Below, one piece after another: positions 26,836 through 35,812 of a DNA stretch of 58,994 bases; the stretch's first letter is position 1; each line of letters opens with the position of its first letter. A model generated the notes under the pieces. That model searched no databases. It was not told the origin of the DNA and was given only the letters and a program-made list of their open reading frames with translations. A program made the position numbers and the translations under genes. The stretch lies in the NCBI RefSeq assembly GCF_003148885.1, contig NZ_QGHD01000013.1:1-58994 (forward strand), in the 5' to 3' direction. Source of the DNA: Hallerella porci. GTDB taxonomy: Bacteria > Fibrobacterota > Fibrobacteria > Fibrobacterales > Fibrobacteraceae.

Positions 26836-27511
26836 GCGTGCAAAAAATTACGATGAATTTGCGACAGCGCAAAAGAAAGCCGCTGCCGATTTATCGGAAT
26901 TGCTCACGAAGCAAATTCACGCCGCCGATAAAATTTACGAAATCGGTTGCGGTTCAGGAATTTTCACGCAGCATATTTTAAAAGAAATTTCGTTCAAAGA
27001 ACTCACCTTAAACGATTTGTATAAAAGTCTGCCGATGGAAAAATATCCATCGCAAATCGGAGACATTTGCACTTTAGAAATTCCGAAAAATTTAAATCTC
27101 ATCGTTTCTAGTTCGGTGCTTCAATGGATTGATGATTTAAATTCGCTTTTTCAAAAAATTGATGATTCGCTTTTTGAGAAAGGAATGTTTGCATTTGCGA
27201 TGTTTACAAACGGAACGCTCTTTGAATTGGAACGTTTTACGCATCAAGGACTCGCTTATAAAACTCCCGACGAAATTTGTTCGCTTTTAAAAAATCATTT
27301 TGAAATTTTAGATTCCAAAGAAAATTTTTGCACGCTGCAATTCGAAAATTTATTTGCGCTTCTCGACAGTTTAAAACAAACCGGCGTGAATAATTTAGAT
27401 GGAAATTTTCACCTCACGAAAAGCAATTTCAAAGAACTCGAAAAATCTTTTGATGGAAAATTTAATTTAACCTATCGATATTTAGTCGTCGTTTGTAAAA
27501 AATTCAACTGA
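26825..27511 (+). CDS. bioC: Malonyl-ACP O-methyltransferase, short BioC type
   Basis: 228 residues from a TTG start at 26825, chosen because GGAGG (26814-26818) lies 6 nt upstream; no ATG lies near. Class I SAM methyltransferase motif I is YEIGCGSGIFTQHIL, and 'NLIVSSSVLQWIDDL' with 'LFEKGMFAFAMFTNGTLFEL' are typical of BioC. It caps malonyl-ACP with a methyl group so that fatty acid synthesis can build the pimeloyl chain. It overlaps bioG by 11 nt. In many Bacteroidota bioG and bioC are fused; here they are separate but overlapping. Confidence 0.87.
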   Translation: MRFERAKNYDEFATAQKKAAADLSELLTKQIHAADKIYEIGCGSGIFTQHILKEISFKELTLNDLYKSLPMEKYPSQIGDICTLEIPKNLNLIVSSSVLQWIDDLNSLFQKIDDSLFEKGMFAFAMFTNGTLFELERFTHQGLAYKTPDEICSLLKNHFEILDSKENFCTLQFENLFALLDSLKQTGVNNLDGNFHLTKSNFKELEKSFDGKFNLTYRYLVVVCKKFN

Positions 27512-27617
27512 CGAAAATTCGGTGCAGTTGTCCCAAGACAACACATTATTCGCAAATCCCTTTTCGCATTCACCCAAAACATCTATCTTAAGAGCACAAG
27601 GAGTGTTTGCTCAAGTG

Positions 27618-27648
27618 AAAAATTCATGCTGCGGTGTGAATTTTTTTT
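27618..27648 (+). terminator. Hairpin with T tract after the bio operon
   Basis: AAAAATTCA (27618-27626) pairs with TGAATTTTT (27637-27645) around a 10-nt loop, followed by more T. The stem is AT-rich. Just upstream GAGCA/TGCTC (27592-27596, 27608-27612) can form another small stem. I see no T-box features for tyrS. Confidence 0.45.
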
Positions 27649-27681
27649 ATATTGATGCAAAAATTATCAAAAGGACTTTTT

Positions 27682-28899
27682 ATGCAATTCCTCCCTGTCA
27701 AAGAACAATTGGACATTCTGCTTCGCGGTGTAGCCGAAATTATTCCGGCGGATGAACTCGAACAAAAGCTCCAAAAGTCTTATGATACGGGGATTCCTCT
27801 CCGCGTAAAACTCGGCGTAGATCCGACCGCTCCCGATGTGCATCTCGGTCATACGGTGGTCATGCGCAAACTTCGCCAATTCCAAGATCTCGGTCATACG
27901 GTGGTTCTCATCGTCGGCGATTACACGGCGCAAATCGGCGACCCTTCGGGTCGTAACAAAGCGCGTCCGCGTCTTTCTCACGAACAAGTTCTCGAAAACG
28001 CAAAGGAATATCAGCAGCAATTTTTCCGCGTCGTCCGCGAAGACCGCGTCGAAATTCATTACAACGGCGAATGGTTTAGCAAATTGCCTTTCTCCAAAGT
28101 CACAGAACTCATGGGGCAGTTTACCGTAGCGCAAATGCTTGAACGCGAAGATTTCCACAATCGTTATGCGTCGAACAGTCCGATTAGCCTTCACGAATTT
28201 ATGTATCCGATGATGCAGGGTTACGATTCTGTCGCCATTCGGAGCGATGTTGAACTCGGCGGCACCGATCAAAAGTTCAATGTTTGCCGCGGACGTGATT
28301 TGCAAATGTACGAAAACATGCCGCTTCAAATCGGAATGTTTATGCCGATTCTTCTCGGCACCGACGGCAAATCCAAAATGAGCAAGAGCCTCGGCAATTA
28401 CGTGGGCGTAAATGAACCCGCCGATGTTATGTATCACAAAATTTATAACCTCGCCGATTCCATTGTCGAAAACTGGTTTGAATTGTTGACGGACGTTTCC
28501 ATCGACGAAATCAAAAAGATGATGGCCGATATCGCAGCCGGTTCTCTTAGCCCGAACGCAGCGAAAGATCGCCTCGCCAAAGAAATTGTTTCGCAGTATT
28601 ACGGCAAAGAAGCTGCCGATGCAGCTGCAGCCAAAGAAAAAGAAATTCACAGCGGAAATGCAATTCCGTCCGATGCGAAAGAATGCAAAGTTGAAGCAGG
28701 CGCTTACAAAGCCCTCGACCTTTTGGTCGCAATTAAAGCATTTGCATCCAAAGGCGAAGCGCGTCGCATGGTGCAAAATGGCGGCGTAAAAATCGCAGGC
28801 GAAAAACTTTCCGACCCGATGACCGAAATTCAAATTTCCGGCTCGGATTCTCTCTTGATTCAAGTTGGTAAGCGCAATTTCTTCAAGGTGAATTTCTAA
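27682..28899 (+). CDS. tyrS: Tyrosyl-tRNA synthetase
   Basis: 405 residues, starting at the ATG at 27682, which has AAGGA at 27670-27674; an in-frame upstream Met lacks a site. Class I signatures: HLGHTVVMRKLRQFQDLGH (HIGH-type), GDYTAQIGDPSGRNKARP, and SKMSKSLGN (KMSKS). The C-terminal S4-type RNA-binding domain contains AFASKGEARRMVQNGGVKI. This belongs to the longer TyrRS subgroup (TyrZ-like) judging by 'YGKEAADAAAAKEKEIHSGN'. It opens a tightly packed operon; its TAA overlaps the next ATG by one base. Confidence 0.95.
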   Translation: MQFLPVKEQLDILLRGVAEIIPADELEQKLQKSYDTGIPLRVKLGVDPTAPDVHLGHTVVMRKLRQFQDLGHTVVLIVGDYTAQIGDPSGRNKARPRLSHEQVLENAKEYQQQFFRVVREDRVEIHYNGEWFSKLPFSKVTELMGQFTVAQMLEREDFHNRYASNSPISLHEFMYPMMQGYDSVAIRSDVELGGTDQKFNVCRGRDLQMYENMPLQIGMFMPILLGTDGKSKMSKSLGNYVGVNEPADVMYHKIYNLADSIVENWFELLTDVSIDEIKKMMADIAAGSLSPNAAKDRLAKEIVSQYYGKEAADAAAAKEKEIHSGNAIPSDAKECKVEAGAYKALDLLVAIKAFASKGEARRMVQNGGVKIAGEKLSDPMTEIQISGSDSLLIQVGKRNFFKVNF

Positions 28900-29855
28900 T
28901 GAGCGAATCCCTGATTCTCGGGCTCAACCCGACGTGGCAACGCCTTTTCTTCGTGGACGAATTTAAGCCCGGAGAAGTGAATCGCATTGCTCGAGTCGAA
29001 GAATTTACTTCGGGCAAGGGAATCAACTGCGCTCGCATTTTAAAAATGTTGGGCGGGGAATTTACATTAGCGCATTTCCTCGGCGGAGAACGCAGCGGTT
29101 CAATGTGCGATGAAGTGGCAGCAGCAGGGATTCGTCAACTGCCGATTTGGATTGCCGCGGCAACGCGTGTGTGCACGACGATTGTTTCAAAAGGCGATAC
29201 GACGGAACTCATTGAACCGTCGCCTCAAATTTCCGAAGCCGAAAATAATGATTTCTTGCAAACTATCGGCGAAGTTTGGGACGATGTTTTAAATGTCATC
29301 GTCTGCGGCTCTTTTCCGAACGGTTTTAAAACCGAAACTTTAACCGCATTAAATTTGCAAGGAAAACGCTTGTTTATCGATGCGGTGAACGGCATTGACG
29401 CTTGGCTCGAAAGCGGCGTAGAACTTCTCAAAATCAATTTAGACGAGTATTGTAAACTCTTACAGCGATTCGGTATTCCGCAGATTACGTCTAGCCCGCA
29501 ATTCTGGAAAATGACCGCTTCGACTCTTCTCGATCGCTTGCCGATTCACAATTTAGTCGTCACCGACGAAGAATTGCCAATTCATGCATTTTACCGTTTA
29601 GAAGGTAAAGTAATGGGCATTGAATTGCAGCCGCCTCAAGTCAAAGTCGTAAACGATATCGGCGCTGGCGATGCATTCTTAGCCGGTTGGCTCGCCGCGG
29701 ATTCCCTCGGCCTTCCGATTAACGATTGCTTGGCAAAAGCGACTGCAGTCGCCTCGGCACGTTGCGAAGTAGATCGCCCGTGGAGCTTAGACATTGGACG
29801 CGTTTCGGCTCTCGAATCGGAATTGCTTCCGCTCATCAAAAAAATGACCGATTAA
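28899..29855 (+). CDS. PfkB-family sugar kinase (1-phosphofructokinase-like)
   Basis: 318 residues. Begins with SLILGLNPTWQRLFFVDEFKPGEVNRI, then the substrate loop SGKGINCARILKMLGG, and near the C-terminus the anion hole and catalytic Asp in NDIGAGDAFLAGWLAADSLG. The layout is that of the PfkB family close to FruK/LacC, which phosphorylate sugar phosphates. The exact substrate cannot be told. It overlaps tyrS by 1 nt (TAATG) and lies 17 bp before mqnB. Confidence 0.8.
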   Translation: MSESLILGLNPTWQRLFFVDEFKPGEVNRIARVEEFTSGKGINCARILKMLGGEFTLAHFLGGERSGSMCDEVAAAGIRQLPIWIAAATRVCTTIVSKGDTTELIEPSPQISEAENNDFLQTIGEVWDDVLNVIVCGSFPNGFKTETLTALNLQGKRLFIDAVNGIDAWLESGVELLKINLDEYCKLLQRFGIPQITSSPQFWKMTASTLLDRLPIHNLVVTDEELPIHAFYRLEGKVMGIELQPPQVKVVNDIGAGDAFLAGWLAADSLGLPINDCLAKATAVASARCEVDRPWSLDIGRVSALESELLPLIKKMTD

Positions 29856-29872
29856 AATTTCGTGGAGGGTTT

Positions 29873-30547
29873 ATGGCGTGCGCAAAGCAAGCGAAGAAAT
29901 CAAAGAAAACGTTAATCGCGATTCCTTCGTGGATGGAATGGAAAGTTCTCTTTCCGCACATTCCGTATAAAGCGACCGTTCAAAACCCGCACCCGCTTTC
30001 TGCAAACGCAGACGCTTCTTGTGTCGGCATCGGACTTGTCGATTTTGCTTCGGGGCTTTCCAGGTTAATTTATACGCAAAAATATAACCGCATTATTCTC
30101 GCCGGTGTCGCCGGCGCTCTTCCCGAAAGCGGTCTTTCTTCTGGCGATATTGTCCGCGTAGACGAAGAATGTGCAGGCGATATCGGCTATTGGAATGAAG
30201 ATGCATTTCGCCCGTATTTTAAGCGCCCGCATATCGATAAAGCGACGCCGTCAAAACTTGCGCCCGAATCAATTGCAAAACTTCCGGGAGTCCGCGGCAT
30301 TTCGGTGAATACGATGACCGCGAGCAAGCAAGCCTTAGAATTTCGCGCTCGCTTTTTCAAAGCAAAAGTCGAAGCGATGGAAGGCGCCACCGCATTTGTC
30401 ATCGCAAACGCTTTCGGCATTCAAATTTTCGAAGTCCGCACGATTAGCAATTTTACCGGCGATTTAGATGAATCCAAATGGAATTTGAAGCAATCGCTCA
30501 AAACTCTCCAGCAACAAATTTTAAATCCGATTCTCGAAGGCAAATAA
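29873..30547 (+). CDS. mqnB: Futalosine hydrolase
   Basis: 224 residues from the ATG at 29873 behind GGAGG. The purine-nucleoside-phosphorylase-like fold shows 'VGIGLVDFASGLSRLIY', 'ILAGVAGALPESGLSSGDIVRVDE' and the catalytic-region 'VEAMEGATAFVIANAFG...VRTISNF'. It removes hypoxanthine from futalosine in the menaquinone pathway. The direct neighbour mqnD (4-base TAATG overlap zone) acts two steps later, which supports the call over a general nucleosidase. The N-terminus has an odd Lys-rich lead (AKQAKKSKKT). Confidence 0.87.
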   Translation: MACAKQAKKSKKTLIAIPSWMEWKVLFPHIPYKATVQNPHPLSANADASCVGIGLVDFASGLSRLIYTQKYNRIILAGVAGALPESGLSSGDIVRVDEECAGDIGYWNEDAFRPYFKRPHIDKATPSKLAPESIAKLPGVRGISVNTMTASKQALEFRARFFKAKVEAMEGATAFVIANAFGIQIFEVRTISNFTGDLDESKWNLKQSLKTLQQQILNPILEGK

Positions 30548-31350
30548 TGCAAAAACTTCGCTTGGGAATTTCCACTTGCCCGAATGATACTTTCATCTAC
30601 GAAGCGCTCGTTTGCGGGCTTTTTCCGTCGCAATTCGAATGGGAAGTTACTTTCGCCGATGTGCAAACTCTCAACGAAAAAGTGCTTCGCGGAGAATTAG
30701 ATGTCGCCAAAGTGAGCTGCGGCGTTTTACCGTTTATTCAAGAAAATTATCAGTTGCTTTCGTGTGGCGGCGCCATGGGATATGGTTGCGGACCTCTTCT
30801 TTTTTCGTCCGAAGAAAGCGCGACATTTGACGCTTCCCAAGAAACGCTTCTCCCGGGGAAAAATACAACCGCCGCTCTTCTCTTTCGCTTTTGGTTTCAA
30901 AAAACGCAGCCGCAAAAAACGCCGCGCATTTCGTATGCATTTTTCAACGAAGTTTACGATGCGCTCTGCACAAAAAAGCAGAAACAAGGTGTCGTCATCC
31001 ACGAAAAACGTTTTACCTGGAAGCGCGATCATCTCGGGCTGTTAACCGATTTAGGCGAATTTTGGGAAAACGAAACCCATTCGCCCATTCCGCTCGGCTG
31101 CACCGTGGCGAAGCATTCTTTGGGAAAATCGACCATTCAAAGCGTCGAAGAAGAAATTCGTCGTAGTCTTGATTTGGCGTGGGCGCGCCCGCAACTCGTC
31201 TCGGACTTTATCCGCAAAAAAGCGCAAATTCCCGATGATTCCGTCATCGAACAGCACATTCGGATGTTCGTCACCGAATTCACGTGCAACATCGGCGAAG
31301 AAGGGAAAAAAGCAATTCGATTCACAATGGAATGCTCAATTGGAAATTAG
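30547..31350 (+). CDS. mqnD: 1,4-dihydroxy-6-naphthoate synthase
   Basis: 267 residues of the periplasmic-binding-like MqnA/MqnD fold. The start 'LRLGISTCPNDTFIYEALVCG' is the MqnD signature, and 'VLRGELDVAKVSCGVLPFI' with 'LLPGKNTTAALLFRFWF' follow. It splits cyclic de-hypoxanthinyl futalosine to give the naphthoate core of menaquinone. The start ATG shares bases with the mqnB stop, so the two are coupled. mqnA, mqnC and mqnE are not in the window. Confidence 0.9.
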   Translation: MQKLRLGISTCPNDTFIYEALVCGLFPSQFEWEVTFADVQTLNEKVLRGELDVAKVSCGVLPFIQENYQLLSCGGAMGYGCGPLLFSSEESATFDASQETLLPGKNTTAALLFRFWFQKTQPQKTPRISYAFFNEVYDALCTKKQKQGVVIHEKRFTWKRDHLGLLTDLGEFWENETHSPIPLGCTVAKHSLGKSTIQSVEEEIRRSLDLAWARPQLVSDFIRKKAQIPDDSVIEQHIRMFVTEFTCNIGEEGKKAIRFTMECSIGN

Positions 31351-31553
31351 AGCACTTCGCACAAATGCTTTACCGAATTTCTGATTTTTGATCCTATTTC
31401 TACGACAAATTGCTGATTTTTTGTAAAAAAAGAGATACAAAAGTCTCGGCAGCGGAAAAATTTTGAATTGTAAAAAATAATTTTACGAATTGCCGAAATT
31501 TCCTTCAAAAGTTTATTTATTTTCCTTTATAATTCTATAAAATGGAGTGTTGT

Positions 31554-31763
31554 ATGGACTTGGTTCAGCAATTAGAACAAGATCTCGAGGCGTTAAAGCA
31601 CGAGTATGATAAGTTCAAAAAAGGCAATAAATCCGCGGGTACGCGGGCTCGCAAGGTGCTCCAAGACATCAAGCGTACCTGTCAGGATCTCCGCGTCTCA
31701 ATTCAAGGCGTGAAGAAAGAATCCGAGGGTGGTAAACCGGAAGAAGAAGGAGATGTATCTTAA
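31554..31763 (+). CDS. Hc1-like histone H1 family protein
   Basis: 69 residues from the ATG at 31554, which has GGAG 6 nt upstream (an in-frame ATG 12 nt earlier is part of that site and is less likely). The middle reads KKGNKSAGTRARKVLQDI, the short Lys/Arg-rich signature of Hc1-type histone-like proteins found in chlamydiae and Bacteroidota. Such proteins bind DNA and compact the nucleoid. N-terminal part is a short helix (LVQQLEQDLEALKHEYDKF). Ordinary promoter-like TATAAT/TATAAA boxes lie just upstream (about 31526-31540). Confidence 0.7.
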   Translation: MDLVQQLEQDLEALKHEYDKFKKGNKSAGTRARKVLQDIKRTCQDLRVSIQGVKKESEGGKPEEEGDVS

Positions 31764-31832
31764 AATTTTGGAAACAAACGCGGAAAAAATCGCCTAAATG
31801 ACGCTTTTTCAAACATTTATCGTTAAAAGTGT

Positions 31833-31861
31833 TTGACTAAACCCATTTTTGAAGGTATATT
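31833..31861 (+). promoter_or_regulatory. Strong promoter TTGACT-17-TATATT
   Basis: TTGACT (31833-31838), exactly 17 bp, TATATT (31856-31861), 96 bp before the OmpA-family start at 31958. A small stem (CAGGG/CCCTG) lies in the leader. Together with the strong codon bias of the genes behind it, this predicts high expression. Confidence 0.75.
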
Positions 31862-31957
31862 CCACGTTGTGGTTTGGTATTCAGGGAGTGGTTCCCCTGT
31901 TTTCCGGTCCAATGGATGTGTAGAATTTATGTTTCATGATTGGAGAAATCTAGCAGT

Positions 31958-33478
31958 ATGACCCTAAAGAAAGTATTCGTAGTTCTTGCAGGAGCTATGC
32001 TCTTTTCGGGATACGCTTCGGCAAAAGCTATCAATGTGCCGGGCGATTACGATAAGATCGCTGACGCTCTCGGCAATGCAGACGCAGGCGATACCATTTT
32101 CGTCAAGCGCGGAACTTACAACGAAAACATTACCCTCATCATGGGTGTTGTTCTCAAGGGCGAAGACCCTTTAACAACGATCATTGATGGCGGTCGCCGC
32201 GGACCTACCGTGATGGGTACTTCCGGAGCAGAAATGTCCCACTTTACCATCCGCAATGGTATCGAAGGCATTCTTTGCGAAAACGCAGCCCCGTACATTC
32301 ACCACTGCTATGTGATGGATAACAAGGCTACCGGTATTGCCGCATTCATTTCGCTTCCCAATCTTCGCAATAACGTCGTGTACGGCAACCGCTGGTCCGG
32401 CATTCTCGCTTGGGGCGCTAAGTCTCTCGACGCATATGTCGAACAGAATGTCGTCCTCCGCAACGGTTATTCGGGACTTGCTTTGAAGGGTCCGACGAAC
32501 CTCGTCGCACGCAATAACATCTTCATGGAAAACCACTACTACGGTGTTTATGCAGACCCCGCAGCCGGTCAGACGAAGATTGAATACAACAATATTTACA
32601 AGAACTACTATCCGTTCAACCGCTTCATTAAGGTGAACCGCACCAACGTTTCGTTGGATCCGAAGTTCATCAATCCGTCGCTCAGCAAGCCGAACTTCTA
32701 CTGCAACTCCAAGTCTCCAATGCTCAAACGCGGTAAGGGCAAATTGGATATCGGTCTTCTCGCTCACGACGTCGCTCCCGAAAAGGAAGAAGAAGTGAAC
32801 GAAACTCGTAATCCGGATACCGATGGCGATGGCCTTTGCGATCCGTGGGTTTCCGAAGAAGGCGTTTCTGAAAAGTATTCTGCTGTTTGCTCTGGCATTG
32901 ACCAGTGCCCGGAAGACGCCGAAGATGTGGATGGCTTCCAAGACGATGATGGCTGCCCTGATCCGGATAACGATCGCGATGGTATCTGCGATCCGTGGGT
33001 CGAAGCTAGCGGTCTTCTCGACAAGTATGCCCACACCTGTAAGGGTGCAGATGCTTGCCCGGATAATCCAGAATCCTTGAATGGTTACAAAGATGACGAT
33101 GGCTGCCCGGACGAAGTCCCGGTTCCGCCGAAGAAAGTCTTCATCTTGGAAGGTGTGAACTTTGAATCCGGTAAGGCTACTATCACGAAGGATTCCGATG
33201 TTTCTCTCCGCAAGGTTGTAGACATCATGGAAGCATTCCCGGAAATCACATTTGAAATTGTCGGCCATACCGATAACGTTGGTAATCCTGCCAAGAACAA
33301 GAAGCTTTCTGCAGAACGCGCTGAAGCGGTGAAGGCATTCTTGGTCGAAAACGGAATTGCAGAAAATCGTATGGTGACAAGCGGTGCTGGTGACACCAAG
33401 CCGAAGGCTTCGAACAAGACTCCGGAAGGTCGTGCACAGAACCGTCGTATTGAATTTACTCGTACGGATATCAAGTAA
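31958..33478 (+). CDS. Beta-helix / TSP3-repeat / OmpA-domain envelope protein
   Basis: 506 residues from the ATG at 31958. Signal peptide (MTLKKVFVVLAGAMLFSGYASA), then a right-handed beta-helix of the NosD/DUF1565 type at about 25-245 (GDTIFVKRGTYNENITLI, NGIEGILCENAAPYIHHC, NNIYKNYYPF). Calcium-binding thrombospondin type 3 repeats follow at about 285-385 (DTDGDGLCDPW, DGFQDDDGCPDPDNDRDG). The C-terminal OmpA domain (about 395-505: FESGKATITKDS, VGHTDNVGNPAKNKKLSAERA, RAQNRRIEF) has the peptidoglycan-binding Asp/Arg pair. It should sit in the outer membrane or on its surface, tied to peptidoglycan. Fusing a pectate-lyase-like helix to OmpA is unusual. Codons are strongly biased. Confidence 0.85.
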   Translation: MTLKKVFVVLAGAMLFSGYASAKAINVPGDYDKIADALGNADAGDTIFVKRGTYNENITLIMGVVLKGEDPLTTIIDGGRRGPTVMGTSGAEMSHFTIRNGIEGILCENAAPYIHHCYVMDNKATGIAAFISLPNLRNNVVYGNRWSGILAWGAKSLDAYVEQNVVLRNGYSGLALKGPTNLVARNNIFMENHYYGVYADPAAGQTKIEYNNIYKNYYPFNRFIKVNRTNVSLDPKFINPSLSKPNFYCNSKSPMLKRGKGKLDIGLLAHDVAPEKEEEVNETRNPDTDGDGLCDPWVSEEGVSEKYSAVCSGIDQCPEDAEDVDGFQDDDGCPDPDNDRDGICDPWVEASGLLDKYAHTCKGADACPDNPESLNGYKDDDGCPDEVPVPPKKVFILEGVNFESGKATITKDSDVSLRKVVDIMEAFPEITFEIVGHTDNVGNPAKNKKLSAERAEAVKAFLVENGIAENRMVTSGAGDTKPKASNKTPEGRAQNRRIEFTRTDIK

Positions 33479-33493
33479 GGAGAAGGGTAAACG

Positions 33494-35740
33494 ATGACAC
33501 GCTTTAGCTTCATCAAAACAACAGCCGTCGGGCTTATCTGCACGAGTGCAGCATTTGCTTCTCCCTCGTACTCCCCGCACAAGTACCAGCAAAATGACTG
33601 GTTCGGCGAATTTGGCAGCAACAACACGTCGATGTACGTGAACCCAGCTGGAATTGCAGAAACGGATCAGATCGAACTTTCTATTGGCTACTTCAGCACC
33701 ATCAGTGGTGAAGCTTCCCAAGAATACGGCTCTGTAACGATTCCGTTTGGTTACGATCACACGTTAGGCGTCTCTTTCTTCGAAAACGGTGCTGATGTGG
33801 ATGGCGGTTCTTCCTATGTGGAAAACGCCTACATGATCGGTTATGCTTACCGCATTATGCACTGCTTGGCTTTGGGCGTCGATCTCTCGATTCTCCAAAT
33901 CAACCAGTTTGATGCAAATAAGCAGCTGACTCTCGGTGCTGATGTGGGCATTAGCTGGAACCCGATTTCGAACTCTCGTTTCGGTAGTTTGACAATCGGC
34001 GTTGCTTTCCAGAATGCGATTGCTCCGGCAATTAGCACGGAAGAAGACAACTCATCTTATCACTTTGTATTCATGGGTGCTGACGAATCTTATAAGGTTC
34101 CGAGCAACTTGAACTTCTCGTTCTTCTATCGCGGCTTCAACCGTATGTTAGAAGCGAAGGCCGAAATCTCGGTCATTGACGTTCTCCATGAAAGCGATGA
34201 AGGTGGCGACGGCGCAAATGTCGAAACTAGCTTCACGGTGACTTACTACTTGAGCTCTCACTTGGGCGTTCGCCTTCGCTTCACGAAGGAAGGTTACCCG
34301 GTGCTCGGTGCTACTGTGAACGTGAAAGATGTCACCATCTTCCGTTACTTGGCTTTGGATCTTGAAATGTCTCACGATGACATCGTCGAAAAGAAGAACC
34401 GCGGCTTTATTTGGGCTGTGAAACTCACTTCTCGTTTCGGCAATACTCGTGAAGAAAACATCGGCGAAGATCGTTATCGTCGTTTGAAAATCGAACCGGA
34501 AAACGATTATCGTGCAGCAATGCGTCTTTATTTGAACCGTCAATTCTTGGAAGCAGCTTATGCTTTCGGTAAGGTTCAAACAAAGTATCCGGCATTCCAC
34601 TTGGTGGACCAGGCAGCATTCTACAAAGGCAAGTCTTTTGAAAATATGCGCATGCACAAGGCTGCAAAGGCTGTGTATGAAGACGCTATCAAGCGTTATC
34701 CGCAGAGTGACCAACGCGCAAAGTACCACTTCCAGTTGATGAACATCGACTATAAGGAAGGCAAGTACAACGATGCAATGGTGAAGTATCAATACATTGT
34801 TCAACATTACAGTGAAAGCGATGTGAAGGCTGACGCCGACTATATCGCTGGTCAGATTAAGTTTGAACAAGGTCTTTATCAAGAATCCATCGACCTTCTC
34901 TCGGCAATTCTTCCGGGTAATGCGAACTACTTCTACGCTCGCTTCACCATGGGTATTGCAAATAGCCGTATGGGCAAATGGGACGAAGCGGAAAACTGCT
35001 TCCGTGACATCATCGATCAGCCGGCATCAAACCAATCCGAAATGGATTTGCAAGACGCTGCAAAGGTGAAACTCGGCCACATTTACTTCTCGGGTGAAAA
35101 TCCGAACATTGCAGAAGCTGCAGCTCTCTATGGTCAAGTGAAGCCGGGTTCTCCGGTCTATGACGAAGCGATGCTCGCTCTTGGTTGGTCCTTCCTCAAG
35201 GTGAACAAACCGGATGAAGCCATCAAGTATGCACAATGGATTATCAAGAATATGCCGGATTCCTTCTTGCTCTCGGAAGCATACCTCGTTGAAGGTTACT
35301 GCTACTACATGAAGAAGGACTTTGACAATGCTGAAAAGTCTTTGAGCAATGCTGAAAAGCTCACAGAACAGCCGGTTGTTTCGATGGCAGCTCGCGACAG
35401 CGCTCGCAAGGCTTACGAAGACAACGAAGCTCACTTCGACAGCGTTCAGGATAAGGCTCTTGACCTTTCTCGTCAGCTCCCGACTCCGCGTGTTCAGATG
35501 AAGCGTGATCAGCTCCGTCCGGACTTCGACAAGGCGAACGAAGCGATTGACGATTATGCAAAGTTCATGCAGCGTTCTCAACAGAGCGACCGTTTTGAAT
35601 CGAACCGCAAGCGTGTTCTCGAAGACGCAGGCTTCACCTTGGCTACTGTGAAGACCAAGAAGGCTGAAAGCGGTGGCGGAGCTGGCGGTGCTAACGCTCA
35701 AGAACTCCAGCAGTTGGAAGATTTGGAAGATTTGGAATAA
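33494..35740 (+). CDS. PorV/PorQ-like beta-barrel fused to TPR repeats
   Basis: 748 residues, 15 bp after the OmpA-type gene, behind AAGGAG. Signal peptide to about residue 22. The first half starts like FadL/PorV proteins (NNTSMYVNPAGIAETDQIELSIGY) with alternating barrel-like strands to about residue 315. From about 335 to 600 TPRs take over (LNRQFLEAAYAFGKVQTKYP, YNDAMVKYQYIVQHYSESD, PDEAIKYAQWIIKNMPDS). The end is an acidic tail (LQQLEDLEDLE). A barrel in the outer membrane with TPRs in the periplasm would link the membrane to the TPR giant downstream. The family seems specific to few phyla; function unknown. Confidence 0.7.
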   Translation: MTRFSFIKTTAVGLICTSAAFASPSYSPHKYQQNDWFGEFGSNNTSMYVNPAGIAETDQIELSIGYFSTISGEASQEYGSVTIPFGYDHTLGVSFFENGADVDGGSSYVENAYMIGYAYRIMHCLALGVDLSILQINQFDANKQLTLGADVGISWNPISNSRFGSLTIGVAFQNAIAPAISTEEDNSSYHFVFMGADESYKVPSNLNFSFFYRGFNRMLEAKAEISVIDVLHESDEGGDGANVETSFTVTYYLSSHLGVRLRFTKEGYPVLGATVNVKDVTIFRYLALDLEMSHDDIVEKKNRGFIWAVKLTSRFGNTREENIGEDRYRRLKIEPENDYRAAMRLYLNRQFLEAAYAFGKVQTKYPAFHLVDQAAFYKGKSFENMRMHKAAKAVYEDAIKRYPQSDQRAKYHFQLMNIDYKEGKYNDAMVKYQYIVQHYSESDVKADADYIAGQIKFEQGLYQESIDLLSAILPGNANYFYARFTMGIANSRMGKWDEAENCFRDIIDQPASNQSEMDLQDAAKVKLGHIYFSGENPNIAEAAALYGQVKPGSPVYDEAMLALGWSFLKVNKPDEAIKYAQWIIKNMPDSFLLSEAYLVEGYCYYMKKDFDNAEKSLSNAEKLTEQPVVSMAARDSARKAYEDNEAHFDSVQDKALDLSRQLPTPRVQMKRDQLRPDFDKANEAIDDYAKFMQRSQQSDRFESNRKRVLEDAGFTLATVKTKKAESGGGAGGANAQELQQLEDLEDLE

Positions 35741-35749
35741 ATTAACCTC

Positions 35750-35790
35750 AAGGATAGACCTAGTCTAGCTGGGTCTGTCCTTGTTTTTTA
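35750..35790 (+). terminator. Hairpin with T tract inside the envelope operon
   Basis: AAGGATAGACC (35750-35760) pairs with GGGTCTGTCCTT (35771-35782) with one G-U pair, followed by GTTTTTT. It lies between the PorV-TPR gene and the TPR giant. It may partly stop transcription and set the ratio of the proteins, or protect mRNA ends. Confidence 0.65.
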
Positions 35791-35812
35791 AAAGCCGATA
35801 GGTGGAAAGTCA

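Noticed and set aside
27530-27680. T-box leader for tyrS
   Set aside because: No T-box consensus or specifier loop seen; only a simple AT-rich hairpin and a small stem.
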